Below are positions 37,178 to 45,860 of a stretch of DNA of 48,319 nt, piece by piece. Positions within the stretch are counted from its first letter, which is position 1, and each line of letters opens with the position of its first letter. The translations under genes and the position numbers were made by a program. The stretch is from Clostridia bacterium. Lineage in GTDB: Bacteria; Bacillota; Clostridia; TANB77; CAG-465. Location of the stretch: assembly GCA_026415435.1 (NCBI GenBank), contig JAOAHC010000034.1, positions 1-48,319 of the forward strand. Reading direction: 5' to 3'. A model generated the notes under the pieces. It made no database searches, was not told the origin of the DNA, and saw only the letters and a program-made list of their open reading frames with translations.

Positions 37178-38560
37178 TTGAAGAAAAACGAAGAATACGA
37201 TATAGAGATAGTTGATAATGGTGTAAATTTTGAGGGGATAGCAAAAAAAGAGGGTATTATTATATTTGTTGATGAGGCAATTATTGGTGAAGAGTGTAAA
37301 ATACAAATTCTTAAGGTTAACTCTTCACATGCATACGGAAAAATAAAGCAGATATTAGCAGATTCTAATTACAGGCAAGAGCCAGTATGTGAGGTGTTTA
37401 AAAGATGTGGAGGTTGTTCATGTCAGCACATTAATTACAACTTTATACTCAACCTAAAGACTAAAATAGTTGAAAACTCACTTAGAAAACAAGGGGTAGT
37501 ATATGATAAATTAAGTAGTTGTATAGGAATGGGTTTACCTTATTATTATAGGAATAAAGTGCAATATCCTGTGAGAATGGATAGTAATAATAATACTAAA
37601 CTAGGATTTTATGCTAAAAGAAGCCACGAAGTGATTGAAAACGTATGTTGCTATATACAAGATAGAATTATAGATATGGTTGCAAAAGATATCTTTAGTA
37701 GAATTATAGCTCTTGGGTTTAATGGTTATGATGAAATAAGTTTTTCAGGGGACATTCGTCATATTATGATAAGAAGAGGATATCATACATCAGAAATAAT
37801 GGTTGTATTAGTTGTAAATAATAAATCTTTGTTGAATGATAATAGATTTATTAGTTTAACTAATGATCTAGTTAAGAAAAATGAAAAAGTAAAGAGTGTA
37901 GTATTGAATTTAAATGAAAACAATACTAATGAAATTTTAGGTGAAAAACAAAAAATTATATACGGAGAAAATTATATAACAGATTATATAGGTGACTATA
38001 AATACTATATATCTTCAAAGTCTTTTTTTCAGGTAAATACATCTCAAGCTGAGGTACTATATAACGTACTTAAAGAAGGACTAGAATTGAATAAGAAAGA
38101 AATATTGTTTGATTTATATAGTGGTGTAGGTTCAATAGGTATATTTTTAAGTGACAGTGTAAAAGAAGTCTATGGTATTGAAATAGAAGAAGAAGCGGTA
38201 AAGATGGCAAATATGAATATAAAATTAAATAATGTAGAAAATGCTGAGTATATTACCGGTAGTGTTGAAGATAGATTAGAAGAATTTAAAAATAGAAAAA
38301 TTAAGCCAGATGTTATAGTTGTGGATCCTCCTAGAAAAGGATTAGATGACAAAAGTATAGAATATATAATAGAATTTAAGCCTAGAAAAATAGGGTATGT
38401 AAGCTGTAATCCAGCAACACTTGCAAGAGATTTAAAATCTTTAAGTAAGATGTATGATATAAAGGAAATAATTCCAGTGGATATGTTTCCACAGACAAGT
38501 CATTGTGAAGTAGTTTGTATTTTAGAGTTAAAAGAAAAATTAAAAAATGAGTTTGTTTAA
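37178..38560 (+). CDS. rlmD: 23S rRNA (uracil-C5)-methyltransferase, RlmD/RumA family
   Basis: A 460-residue SAM-dependent methyltransferase. The N-terminal TRAM domain (residues 1-55) binds RNA. CEVFKRCGGCSCQH carries the 4Fe-4S cysteines. The catalytic domain has the SAM loop FDLYSGVGSIGIFL, VVDPPRKGLD, and the catalytic cysteine in YVSCNPATLARDL. A TTG start at 37178 is chosen because GGAGG (37168-37172) ends five bases upstream; the ATG at 37166 overlaps that ribosome site. Which uracil in 23S rRNA is modified cannot be told from sequence, and Firmicutes often have two paralogues. Confidence 0.92.
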   Translation: MKKNEEYDIEIVDNGVNFEGIAKKEGIIIFVDEAIIGEECKIQILKVNSSHAYGKIKQILADSNYRQEPVCEVFKRCGGCSCQHINYNFILNLKTKIVENSLRKQGVVYDKLSSCIGMGLPYYYRNKVQYPVRMDSNNNTKLGFYAKRSHEVIENVCCYIQDRIIDMVAKDIFSRIIALGFNGYDEISFSGDIRHIMIRRGYHTSEIMVVLVVNNKSLLNDNRFISLTNDLVKKNEKVKSVVLNLNENNTNEILGEKQKIIYGENYITDYIGDYKYYISSKSFFQVNTSQAEVLYNVLKEGLELNKKEILFDLYSGVGSIGIFLSDSVKEVYGIEIEEEAVKMANMNIKLNNVENAEYITGSVEDRLEEFKNRKIKPDVIVVDPPRKGLDDKSIEYIIEFKPRKIGYVSCNPATLARDLKSLSKMYDIKEIIPVDMFPQTSHCEVVCILELKEKLKNEFV

Positions 38561-38587
38561 AAAGAATGAATAATACAGGAGGCTAAA

Positions 38588-39169
38588 ATGAGCGAATTTG
38601 AGAAAATTAAAAATGAAATATTAAATTGTAGTTTTTGCGAAGAAAAATTTGGATTCACACCTCACCCTATATTTTGGGGTCAGCATAATTCAAAAATTGT
38701 TCAAATTAGTCAGGCACCATCAAATAATGTTCATTTGTCAAATAAACCTTTTACAGATATGAGTGGAAGGACATTAAAATATGAATGGTATAAAATTAGT
38801 GATGAAGAGTTTTATGATACATCCAATTTTTATATCAGTGCCTTAGCACATTGCTATCCAGGTAAAGATAAAAATGGAAATGATAAAGCTCCGCCAAAAT
38901 GTTGCTATGAAAAGTGGATAAAGAAAGAGTTAAAATTAGTTAATAATGAAATTTATATAATAATTGGTGCAAAAGCAGCAAAGATGTTTTTTCCAAATAA
39001 AGACTTTGAGGAACTAGTATTTAGGAACAATGTGTTAAATGAAAAATTAACCATAGTTTTACCACATCCTTCACCATTAAATAAAAAATGGATAAAAGAT
39101 CATCCTAAATTCATAAGTGAGCGAATTATTGAAATTAGAAATATTTTAAAAGAAATTTTAAAGGATTAG
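38588..39169 (+). CDS. Uracil-DNA glycosylase superfamily protein
   Basis: A 193-residue DNA-repair-type protein. ISQAPSNNVHLSNKPFTDMSG matches the family active-site strand and loop, and PHPSPLNKKWIKDHP is the second active-site motif (HPSP). Four cysteines (Cys14 and Cys17 near the N-terminus, one in AHCYPG and one in PKCCYEKW) resemble the 4Fe-4S ligands of family 4/5 enzymes. It would remove uracil from DNA. AGGAGG precedes ATG 38588, 28 bases after rlmD, so the two are probably co-transcribed. The exact family assignment is uncertain. Confidence 0.8.
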   Translation: MSEFEKIKNEILNCSFCEEKFGFTPHPIFWGQHNSKIVQISQAPSNNVHLSNKPFTDMSGRTLKYEWYKISDEEFYDTSNFYISALAHCYPGKDKNGNDKAPPKCCYEKWIKKELKLVNNEIYIIIGAKAAKMFFPNKDFEELVFRNNVLNEKLTIVLPHPSPLNKKWIKDHPKFISERIIEIRNILKEILKD

Positions 39170-39721
39170 AAAAATAAAACAAATAGTACTTTGCCACAGT
39201 GCACAGACAAGTAGTATGTTTGTTATATAGTAGATTGGTTTTTTATACACAAACAACTATGGTACCACATTACAATAATTAACATTCAACACATGTAGAG
39301 TGCGTGTGTATTCTACAAATTAAGGAAATATAGTTATATTAATGGTTTGACACTTTGATTCAGAGTACATCGTAGTATAGATTAATTTAAAATAGCTATT
39401 ATAAATATAAAACTTGTGTTTAATATATTATTTGTTTAGAGTTGAAAAAACATATAAATTCCAAAATTTAGCAGTACATTTATCTAATTGTATTTATAAT
39501 TAAAACAATTAGATATGGTTTATAATAGATAATTTTAATAAGTATATTAAACAAGGTAGTAAGAATATTAAAAGTATAATGTCATATATATATACTGTAT
39601 TTAAGTTTACAAAACGATTTATAAGAAGAACATTTAGTAAAGATAAATGTATATTGATTTTAAAAATCTTAACGTATAGCCAATCTTAAATGAGTAGTTT
39701 ATTGTAATGGAGGAATTTGTT
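39170..39721. other. Gene-free interval of about 550 bases
   Basis: I see no convincing gene, RNA or mobile element here; all six frames are broken often. The only structure is an 11-base inverted repeat, tatctaattgt at 39481 and acaattagata ending 39515. It could be decayed sequence or hold an unrecognised small RNA. Confidence 0.5.
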
Positions 39722-40270
39722 ATGTACAAAACACTTCTACCGCCCCAAAAATGGATTATAAAAGGTATTTTTTATATATTTTTAATTGGTAGTGGCATGC
39801 ACTTTTTGTATGAAATTAGTGGGAAAAATGTAATTGTTGGTCTTATTGCTGCAGTTAATGAGAGTATTTGGGAACATTCAAAAATGGTACTATTACCTAT
39901 AATTTGTTGGTGGGGCTTGTATTATATTATAAAAGTTAAGAAATATAATATTAATAAAAACAAATGGTTTACTAGCGCTGTAGTATCTGTTGTTACATCA
40001 TTAATAATAATGCCATTACTATATTATTTTTATACTGAGGCGTTTGGAGTAGAAATACTATGGGTAGATATAAGTATATTGTTTTTAGCAGTATTGTTTG
40101 GGCAATTATTGGCCTTTCATTTTTATAAGTATTCCCAAGGGATAAACTCAAATATTTCTATATCTATTTTTATACTATTAGTGTTAATATTTATGATATT
40201 TACTTTTTATCCACCACATATACCACTTTTTATGGACAGTATAACAAGTAATTATGGAATAGGTAGTTAA
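39722..40270 (+). CDS. DUF6512-type integral membrane protein
   Basis: A 182-residue protein with five or six hydrophobic helices and a conserved-looking core GLIAAVNESIWEHSKMVLLPIICWWGLYY, which is typical of the DUF6512 family. The function of the family is unknown. ATG 39722 is chosen because GGAGG lies eight bases upstream; an earlier ATG at 39707 overlaps it. The last residues (FYPPHIPLFMDSITSNYGI) resemble the family's C-terminal motif. Confidence 0.75.
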   Translation: MYKTLLPPQKWIIKGIFYIFLIGSGMHFLYEISGKNVIVGLIAAVNESIWEHSKMVLLPIICWWGLYYIIKVKKYNINKNKWFTSAVVSVVTSLIIMPLLYYFYTEAFGVEILWVDISILFLAVLFGQLLAFHFYKYSQGINSNISISIFILLVLIFMIFTFYPPHIPLFMDSITSNYGIGS

Positions 40271-40352
40271 AAAGTGTGGAATATGAAATGATTAACGTTT
40301 AAGAGTTTAATATAAAAAGGCTATATGAACTAAAGAAAAATGGGTGTAAAAG

Positions 40353-41225
40353 ATGTTGTATATATATGGAATTATTTTGTCAGTGTTAATTGGATTATCA
40401 AACTCAATTGTTAAGGAACTTACTACTAAGATTAAAACAAGTAAATATTTACTTATTTCTAGTTGGTTTAATCTTATAGGAACTTTAATGATATATTTTA
40501 TATTTTTATATAGAAAAGATAGTAATGTTATCTTTGATATAAAAAACTTAACCCAAAATGCAATATTTATATTGATTATATATTTTTTGTTTAGAATATT
40601 TTCTAATGTATCTCAAACAAAGTTAAATAGCTACAAAGACGTTAATGTTAATGTACTAAATATAGTTTTATCATGTATGTTTTTTTTAACAATTGCAATT
40701 GATTCAATTATGGGAATATCCTATGGAGCAACAATCATAATTGGATTTGTAGTATCACTTATTGGTATGCTTATTATTACAGTTGATTTTAAAAAATTAA
40801 AGTTTTGCTTTAACAGAAAAGAGATCTTTTTACTTATTGTAGCATATATTTGTTCTGGCACTAAACCTGTAATGGCAAAATACTTATTAAATTTTATACC
40901 TTTACCATTACTTGCTGTTTTAGAATGTCTAAATTATGCACTTATATACACACTATATAATAATAAAAGGATTTTTGATAATGAGGGAATAAATAAGACG
41001 ATATTAAAACAATTAATATTGCATAGTATAATATGTGTTATATGTGTTTTTACTCAATTTAAAGTAATTATAGATATAAAAATATATATTTTAACTTCTT
41101 TTACTACTCCGATTTTTACAGCTATTTTTGCGTATTTAATTAATAAACAATATATAAATAAAAAGACAATAATAGGAATTTTTATTATAGTAATAGGAAT
41201 TTGTATAGCTAAATTAAGTATGTAA
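40353..41225 (+). CDS. EamA/DMT-superfamily transporter
   Basis: A 290-residue protein with about ten membrane helices in two similar halves, each ending with a signature-like helix (IIIGFVVSLIGMLIITV and TIIGIFIIVIGICIAKL). This is the layout of drug/metabolite transporters of the EamA type. The substrate cannot be inferred. The ribosome site is weak (GGGTG). It is 82 bases after the DUF6512 gene and is followed by a terminator. Confidence 0.85.
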   Translation: MLYIYGIILSVLIGLSNSIVKELTTKIKTSKYLLISSWFNLIGTLMIYFIFLYRKDSNVIFDIKNLTQNAIFILIIYFLFRIFSNVSQTKLNSYKDVNVNVLNIVLSCMFFLTIAIDSIMGISYGATIIIGFVVSLIGMLIITVDFKKLKFCFNRKEIFLLIVAYICSGTKPVMAKYLLNFIPLPLLAVLECLNYALIYTLYNNKRIFDNEGINKTILKQLILHSIICVICVFTQFKVIIDIKIYILTSFTTPIFTAIFAYLINKQYINKKTIIGIFIIVIGICIAKLSM

Positions 41226-41265
41226 ATATAAGTTTAAAAAACTGTGATATAAAATATAAATAAAT

Positions 41266-41297
41266 AAAAGTTCAACTTTTTTAAGTTGAACTTTTAC
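41266..41297. terminator. Terminator after the EamA gene
   Basis: aaaagttcaactt and aagttgaactttt form a near-perfect stem around TTTT, AT-rich on both sides. The rest of 41298-41694 shows only the promoter of the next gene. Confidence 0.8.
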
Positions 41298-41559
41298 ATT
41301 AAATATGTCACTTTTTTTGTACTATTAGACACTTAAATCAGTGAATTTTTCATTAGAAATTTTATTTTGGATTCTTAATCCTACATTTCATAAGGAGAGT
41401 AACTTTTGTTTGCATATGTTATTATTTGATATCTCCTTCAAAGTTTTGTGATAAAAGAATGAAAAATTATGACAACAATTATATCAGTTTTACTACCTAA
41501 TATAAATAAAATATATTGAGATTGTAAATTTTTATTTTCATTAAAAATAAAAATTATAT

Positions 41560-41601
41560 AGTCTATATAGACTTGAGAATTATTGTATAATATGATATAA
41601 A
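41560..41601 (+). promoter_or_regulatory. Promoter with overlapping palindrome before the APH-fold gene
   Basis: agtctatatagact at 41560-41573 is a perfect 14-base palindrome that touches TTGAGA (41573-41578), which is 17 bases from TATAAA (41596-41601). The palindrome could be an operator. Confidence 0.4.
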
Positions 41602-41694
41602 TATTTATAAACAAAAAAGTTACTATTATAAATGATATAATAGTAAAAAATGGAAAAAATTTAATTAATATATACCAAAGTAATAGGTGAAATA

Positions 41695-42645
41695 ATGGAA
41701 GATATATATAAAAGAATAGGTAAAAAGATAGATCTTGAAAAATTAAATATTGATATATGCAAAACATATAATTTAGGTAATTATATAAAATATAAGATAA
41801 TATATGTGGGTATAGATGATTTTTCAATATATTTATGGACTGATAAAGGAGAATACATAGTTAAAAACTTTAATGAGTCAAAAACTATTAAGGATATAAA
41901 TAGGTTCATAAATCAATATGAAATAATGATGAAAAATGGCATAAAGGTACCTAAGCTTATGCTAAATGGGCAAAGGCATATATTTATTTCGGAAATAGAT
42001 GGACTGTATATTAATTCGTGTGTTATTGAATGTATAGATGGAAAAGATCTGTACTCAATCGGTAAAATTATTTCTAGGGAAGAAATAGACATGATTGTTG
42101 ATATATTAGTAAAAATACACAGTATAAAAGATGAACTAGAAATAGAATATGATGAATATTGTTTTATGAAGATTAAAGAGGTATATAATTTAACAAGTAG
42201 AATAATTAGTGGTAAACTAAAAAATGAAGTGAAAATATGCATGAGTGAGTTTGATAAAATAGACTTTTCAAAGCTTCCAAAAACCTATGTTCATGGTGAT
42301 TTTATAAGTACAAATATAATAAAAGATAAAGAGGGTAGGCTTTGGGTCATTGATTTTACATCAAGTGGAACGGGTATAAGGATATTAGATATTATAAAAG
42401 TATTAAATAGCGTAATATTTAATTATAAATATATTAGCGAAAGTAAACAGTTAGGAGAATATTTTATAAAAAAATATCAAGAACATTTAAAACTTACTAA
42501 ATATGAATTAGAAGTACTTAGAATTCTAAGACTAGCGGATTCTTATGTTGGAGTTATGTTAGGACAATTTGAAAAAAATAATGATGAATATGAAGAGACT
42601 GATTTTTGGCTAAATAATGATGCTTCTATCATTGGAAATATTTGA
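41695..42645 (+). CDS. Aminoglycoside phosphotransferase-fold (APH) kinase
   Basis: A 316-residue protein of the APH/choline-kinase fold. The N-lobe has GEYIVKNFN, with the ATP-binding lysine. The catalytic loop is VHGDFISTNIIKDKEG and the metal-binding motif is LWVIDFTSSGTG. The substrate is unknown; such enzymes phosphorylate aminoglycosides, choline, sugars or spore-coat-associated substrates. The length and divergent sequence do not support calling it a resistance gene. It has its own promoter; its stop overlaps the -35 of the next gene. Confidence 0.82.
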   Translation: MEDIYKRIGKKIDLEKLNIDICKTYNLGNYIKYKIIYVGIDDFSIYLWTDKGEYIVKNFNESKTIKDINRFINQYEIMMKNGIKVPKLMLNGQRHIFISEIDGLYINSCVIECIDGKDLYSIGKIISREEIDMIVDILVKIHSIKDELEIEYDEYCFMKIKEVYNLTSRIISGKLKNEVKICMSEFDKIDFSKLPKTYVHGDFISTNIIKDKEGRLWVIDFTSSGTGIRILDIIKVLNSVIFNYKYISESKQLGEYFIKKYQEHLKLTKYELEVLRILRLADSYVGVMLGQFEKNNDEYEETDFWLNNDASIIGNI

Positions 42646-42669
42646 CTTTTGCAGAAAATGTGATATAAT
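42642..42669 (+). promoter_or_regulatory. Strong promoter of the four-cysteine gene
   Basis: TTGACT (42642-42647) and a perfect TATAAT (42664-42669) with a 16-base spacer; the -35 overlaps the stop codon of the APH gene. Confidence 0.75.
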
Positions 42670-42726
42670 CTACTGTGTAGTATTAAATTTAAATTTCTAT
42701 AATAAATAGAAAAGGAGTCGGTTATT

Positions 42727-42891
42727 ATGACGGATCCTGATGAAAAAAGAGTAAGGATCAAAGGACACCCAAATTGTTATATGGGTGACTGTGATGGTGA
42801 ATGTCATGTTGTATCATGTGCAATTCACCAGGGAAGAGAAGAACCTGAACCAGAGTACGAGGAAGAAGCAGTTGATGAAACAGCAGGCTAG
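42727..42891 (+). CDS. Small four-cysteine acidic protein, 54 residues
   Basis: A 54-codon frame with AAAAGGAGTCGG before ATG 42727. Residues 1-15 are charged. Cys17, Cys22, Cys26 and Cys31 lie in NCYMGDCDGECHVVSC, with His27 and His34 nearby, a plausible zinc or iron-sulfur site. Residues 36-54 are an acidic tail (EEPEPEYEEEAVDETAG). It has its own strong promoter and a terminator-like hairpin, so it is a free-standing, probably well-expressed gene. No family recognised. It is not the six-cysteine SCIFF peptide: there are four cysteines and no radical SAM maturase nearby. Confidence 0.75.
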   Translation: MTDPDEKRVRIKGHPNCYMGDCDGECHVVSCAIHQGREEPEPEYEEEAVDETAG

Positions 42892-42916
42892 AAAAGAGGT
42901 ATAAGTAGCAAAATTT

Positions 42917-42957
42917 TAGTATTATAAACTTAAATTAGTTTATAGTACTTTTCTTTT
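42917..42957 (+). terminator. Terminator after the four-cysteine gene
   Basis: agtattataaac and gtttatagtact form an imperfect stem with an AT-rich loop, followed by TTTTCTTTT. Confidence 0.65.
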
Positions 42958-42975
42958 ACTATTTTTAATATATAT

Positions 42976-43004
42976 TTGTAAATTAAGTCAAAGTATAATA
43001 TAAT
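42976..43004 (+). promoter_or_regulatory. Promoter of the GDPD gene
   Basis: TTGTAA (42976-42981) and TATAAT (42999-43004) have a 17-base spacer, 17 bases before the start codon. Confidence 0.6.
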
Positions 43005-43021
43005 TTAATAGAGGTAGATAC

Positions 43022-43756
43022 ATGGAATTTTTAATTGGTGAAAAAATAGCTCATAGAGGACTGCATAATGAGAAAATTGGTATTTATGAGAATACTATTG
43101 AAGCATTTAAAAAAGCGATATATAATAAGTTATCCATTGAATTAGATGTTAGAATTACAAAAGATAGGAAATTGGTAGTTTTTCATGATAATACTTTGGA
43201 AAGACTTGTTGGAATTAATAAAAAAGTAAGAGGTTTAAATTTAGAGGAAATAAAGAAATTTCATTTGAAAAATTCAGATAGTAGAATCCCTACTTTAGAA
43301 GAAGTATTTGAAGTTGTAGATAACAGAGTTTCTATATTAATAGAGGTAAAAACAAATAATAATATATTTAAAACATATTGTAGCCTGAAAAAAACTATAT
43401 CTAATTATAATGGAAGAATAGCACTACAATCTTTTGATCCGTTGTTACTTATTCTTATACGATTTGGTTTAAGAGGAATATATAGAGGACAAATATCCTC
43501 TTATTATAGAGATAGTAGTATGAGTAAAATAAAAAAGTATATTTTAAAAAATATGCTATTTAACTTGATAACCAAACCACATTTTATTGGCTATAACATT
43601 GAAGATATGCCCAATAAAAGAGTAAGTAATGTTCGTAAAAAGGGTGTGTATGTTTTTGGTTGGACTATAAGAAAAAAAGAGGAATATCAAAAAGTAAAAA
43701 ATTACTGTGATAGCTTTATATTCGAAAATGAAGTCCTATTAAATATTATAAAATAG
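43022..43756 (+). CDS. Glycerophosphodiester phosphodiesterase
   Basis: A 244-residue GDPD-family enzyme that splits glycerophosphodiesters into glycerol 3-phosphate and an alcohol. The catalytic signature IAHRGLHNEKIGIYENTIEAF (histidine, then ENT) and SIELDVRITKDRKLVVFHDNTLERL (ELD metal ligands and FHD) is intact. There is no signal peptide, so it is cytoplasmic (UgpQ-like). AGAGG precedes the ATG. Confidence 0.93.
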   Translation: MEFLIGEKIAHRGLHNEKIGIYENTIEAFKKAIYNKLSIELDVRITKDRKLVVFHDNTLERLVGINKKVRGLNLEEIKKFHLKNSDSRIPTLEEVFEVVDNRVSILIEVKTNNNIFKTYCSLKKTISNYNGRIALQSFDPLLLILIRFGLRGIYRGQISSYYRDSSMSKIKKYILKNMLFNLITKPHFIGYNIEDMPNKRVSNVRKKGVYVFGWTIRKKEEYQKVKNYCDSFIFENEVLLNIIK

Positions 43757-43827
43757 GTTTATATACACTAAATTTTGTCTATTTTACATAAATTATTGCA
43801 TTGAAGTGTAGAAGATGTTTAATTTAT

Positions 43828-43856
43828 TTGCAAAAACGATATAATAATGGTATAAT
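43828..43856 (+). promoter_or_regulatory. Promoter of der-plsY-plsX
   Basis: TTGCAA (43828-43833) and TATAAT (43851-43856) have a 17-base spacer, 38 bases before the der start. Confidence 0.65.
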
Positions 43857-43893
43857 ATACTTATTAATTTTATACATAAATGGAGGATAAAGT

Positions 43894-45222
43894 ATGGCTA
43901 AAAAAGTAGTAGCAATAGTAGGAAGACCAAACGTAGGTAAATCAACATTTTTTAATGTTCTAGCTGGAGAAAAAATAGCAATAATAAAAGATACACCTGG
44001 TGTTACCAGAGATAGAATTTATGCTGATTGTCAGTGGAGAGGCACTACATTTCAAATAATAGATACAGGTGGAATAGAACCTGAAAGTGAAGATATTATA
44101 TTAAAACAAATGAGAAGACAGGCAGAGCTTGCTATGAATATGGCAGATGTAATTGTTTTTATGGCAGATGTTAAAGCTGGTGTAACTAATTCTGATGAAG
44201 AAGTGGCACAAATATTAAGACGTACAAAAAAACCTGTTATACTTATTTGTAATAAATGTGATACAGTAGGTAAAGTACCAGATGACTTATATGATTTTTA
44301 TGCTTTAGGATTAGGTGAACCATTACCTATTTCAGCTGGTAAAAGACTTGGTATAGGTGAGGTTCTAGATGAAATATATAATAAATTTGAAAATGTTGAA
44401 CCTGAGATAGAAGATGAAGAAACAATAAAAGTGGCTATTATAGGAAAACCAAATGTAGGTAAATCTTCTCTAGTTAATAAAATATTAGATGAAGAAAGAG
44501 TAATAGTTAGTGATATTGCAGGAACAACAAGAGACGCAATTGATTCATATTTTAAAAATGAGTTTGGAAAATATATTTTTATTGATACAGCTGGTATAAG
44601 AAGAAAAAATAAAGTGTATGACACTTTAGAGAAATATTCTGTTTTAAAGGCAAAGCTTGCAATTGATAGGGCAGATGTATGTCTACTTATGATAGATGCT
44701 ACTGAAGGAGTTACAGAGCAAGATGAAAAAATTGCTGGTTATGCTCATGAAGCAGGAAAAGGTGTTATAATTGTTATTAATAAATGGGATTTAGTAGAAA
44801 AAGAGACTGGTACACTAGAAACATATAGAAAAAGAGTATATGAAAAACTTTCATATTTAACATATGCACCTACTTTATTTATATCTGCTAATAGTGGACA
44901 AAGAGTAAATAAAATTTTTGAACTTATAAATAAAGTAAATGAACATAATAATTTAAGAGTACCTACAAGCATGCTAAATGATGTTATATCACAAGCAATA
45001 GCTATAACTCAACCGCCATCAGATAAAGGTAAAAGACTTAAAGTATACTATGCTACGCAAGTTAAAACTAAGCCACCAACTTTTGTAATTTTTGTAAATA
45101 ATAAAGACCTTATGCATTTTTCGTATGTTAGATATTTAGAAAATCATCTAAGAAAGCAATTTGAATTTATTGGTACACCTATAAAAATGGTAGTAAGACA
45201 AAAAGGTGAAGAAAGAGTTTAA
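43894..45222 (+). CDS. der: Ribosome-associated GTPase Der (EngA)
   Basis: A 442-residue protein with two tandem GTPase domains: GRPNVGKSTFFN, DTPGVTRDR and NKCD in the first; GKPNVGKSSLVN, DTAGIRRKN and NKWDLVEK in the second. A C-terminal KH-like domain ends QKGEERV. Der is needed for 50S maturation. It is the first gene of an operon with plsY and plsX, as in many Clostridia. Confidence 0.97.
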   Translation: MAKKVVAIVGRPNVGKSTFFNVLAGEKIAIIKDTPGVTRDRIYADCQWRGTTFQIIDTGGIEPESEDIILKQMRRQAELAMNMADVIVFMADVKAGVTNSDEEVAQILRRTKKPVILICNKCDTVGKVPDDLYDFYALGLGEPLPISAGKRLGIGEVLDEIYNKFENVEPEIEDEETIKVAIIGKPNVGKSSLVNKILDEERVIVSDIAGTTRDAIDSYFKNEFGKYIFIDTAGIRRKNKVYDTLEKYSVLKAKLAIDRADVCLLMIDATEGVTEQDEKIAGYAHEAGKGVIIVINKWDLVEKETGTLETYRKRVYEKLSYLTYAPTLFISANSGQRVNKIFELINKVNEHNNLRVPTSMLNDVISQAIAITQPPSDKGKRLKVYYATQVKTKPPTFVIFVNNKDLMHFSYVRYLENHLRKQFEFIGTPIKMVVRQKGEERV

Positions 45223-45245
45223 TTTAGTATATAGGGGGAATTTAT

Positions 45246-45845
45246 ATGGAATTATATACTATTTCAATATTTTTAATTACATATTTAATATGTTCAATAA
45301 GTCCTGCAATAGAAATATGTAAAAGAGTAACTGGTGAAGATATAAGAAATTTAGGAAGCGGTAATGCTGGTACTACAAATGCAATTAGAGTCATGGGTAG
45401 ATTCTGGGGTTCAGTTGTATTTGTTGTAGATATTTTAAAAGTATTTATAGCATATGGTACAGTTTATTTAATATCTATTATATTCAGTAAGGATGCAGGT
45501 TTTGCATTTAAAAGTATGTTTATGGTGGCTGCTGTTTTCGGACATTGTTATCCTATATATTATTCATTTAAAGGTGGTAAAGGTATTGTGGTAGCTCTTA
45601 TTTGTGCATATTTAGTTGATTCAAAAATTGCTACAGTGTGTTTAATTGCAGGAATGTTTATAATACTTCTTACTAGAATGGTATCACTTGGAAGTATCGG
45701 TGCAATAATATTATTTATAATAATGACTTTCGTTATGATACCAGACTATATTTTACCGGTATTAATAATATCTGCAATAATAATATTTAAGCATAGATCT
45801 AATATACATAGAATAGTAGAAGGTCAGGAAAACAAACTATTTTAA
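45246..45845 (+). CDS. plsY: Glycerol-3-phosphate acyltransferase PlsY
   Basis: A 199-residue membrane enzyme with about five helices. It transfers the acyl group from acyl-phosphate (made by PlsX) to glycerol 3-phosphate, the first step of phospholipid synthesis. Signature loops are IRNLGSGNAGTTNAIRVMG, AAVFGHCYPIYYSFKGGKGI and FKHRSNIHRIVEGQE. GGGGG precedes the ATG; plsX follows after 15 bases. Confidence 0.95.
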   Translation: MELYTISIFLITYLICSISPAIEICKRVTGEDIRNLGSGNAGTTNAIRVMGRFWGSVVFVVDILKVFIAYGTVYLISIIFSKDAGFAFKSMFMVAAVFGHCYPIYYSFKGGKGIVVALICAYLVDSKIATVCLIAGMFIILLTRMVSLGSIGAIILFIIMTFVMIPDYILPVLIISAIIIFKHRSNIHRIVEGQENKLF

Positions 45846-45860
45846 GGTGAAAGATAATAT

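Noticed and set aside
41438..41827. Minus-strand frame of 129 codons
   Set aside because: A hydrophobic, low-complexity translation of AT-rich sequence that overlaps the start of the APH gene and lacks a ribosome site.
41695..42645. Antibiotic resistance gene (aminoglycoside phosphotransferase)
   Set aside because: The catalytic motifs show only the fold; nothing identifies an aminoglycoside substrate.
42727..42891. SCIFF-type six-cysteine RiPP precursor
   Set aside because: It has only four cysteines and a different length and tail, and there is no radical SAM maturase in the window apart from NrdG.
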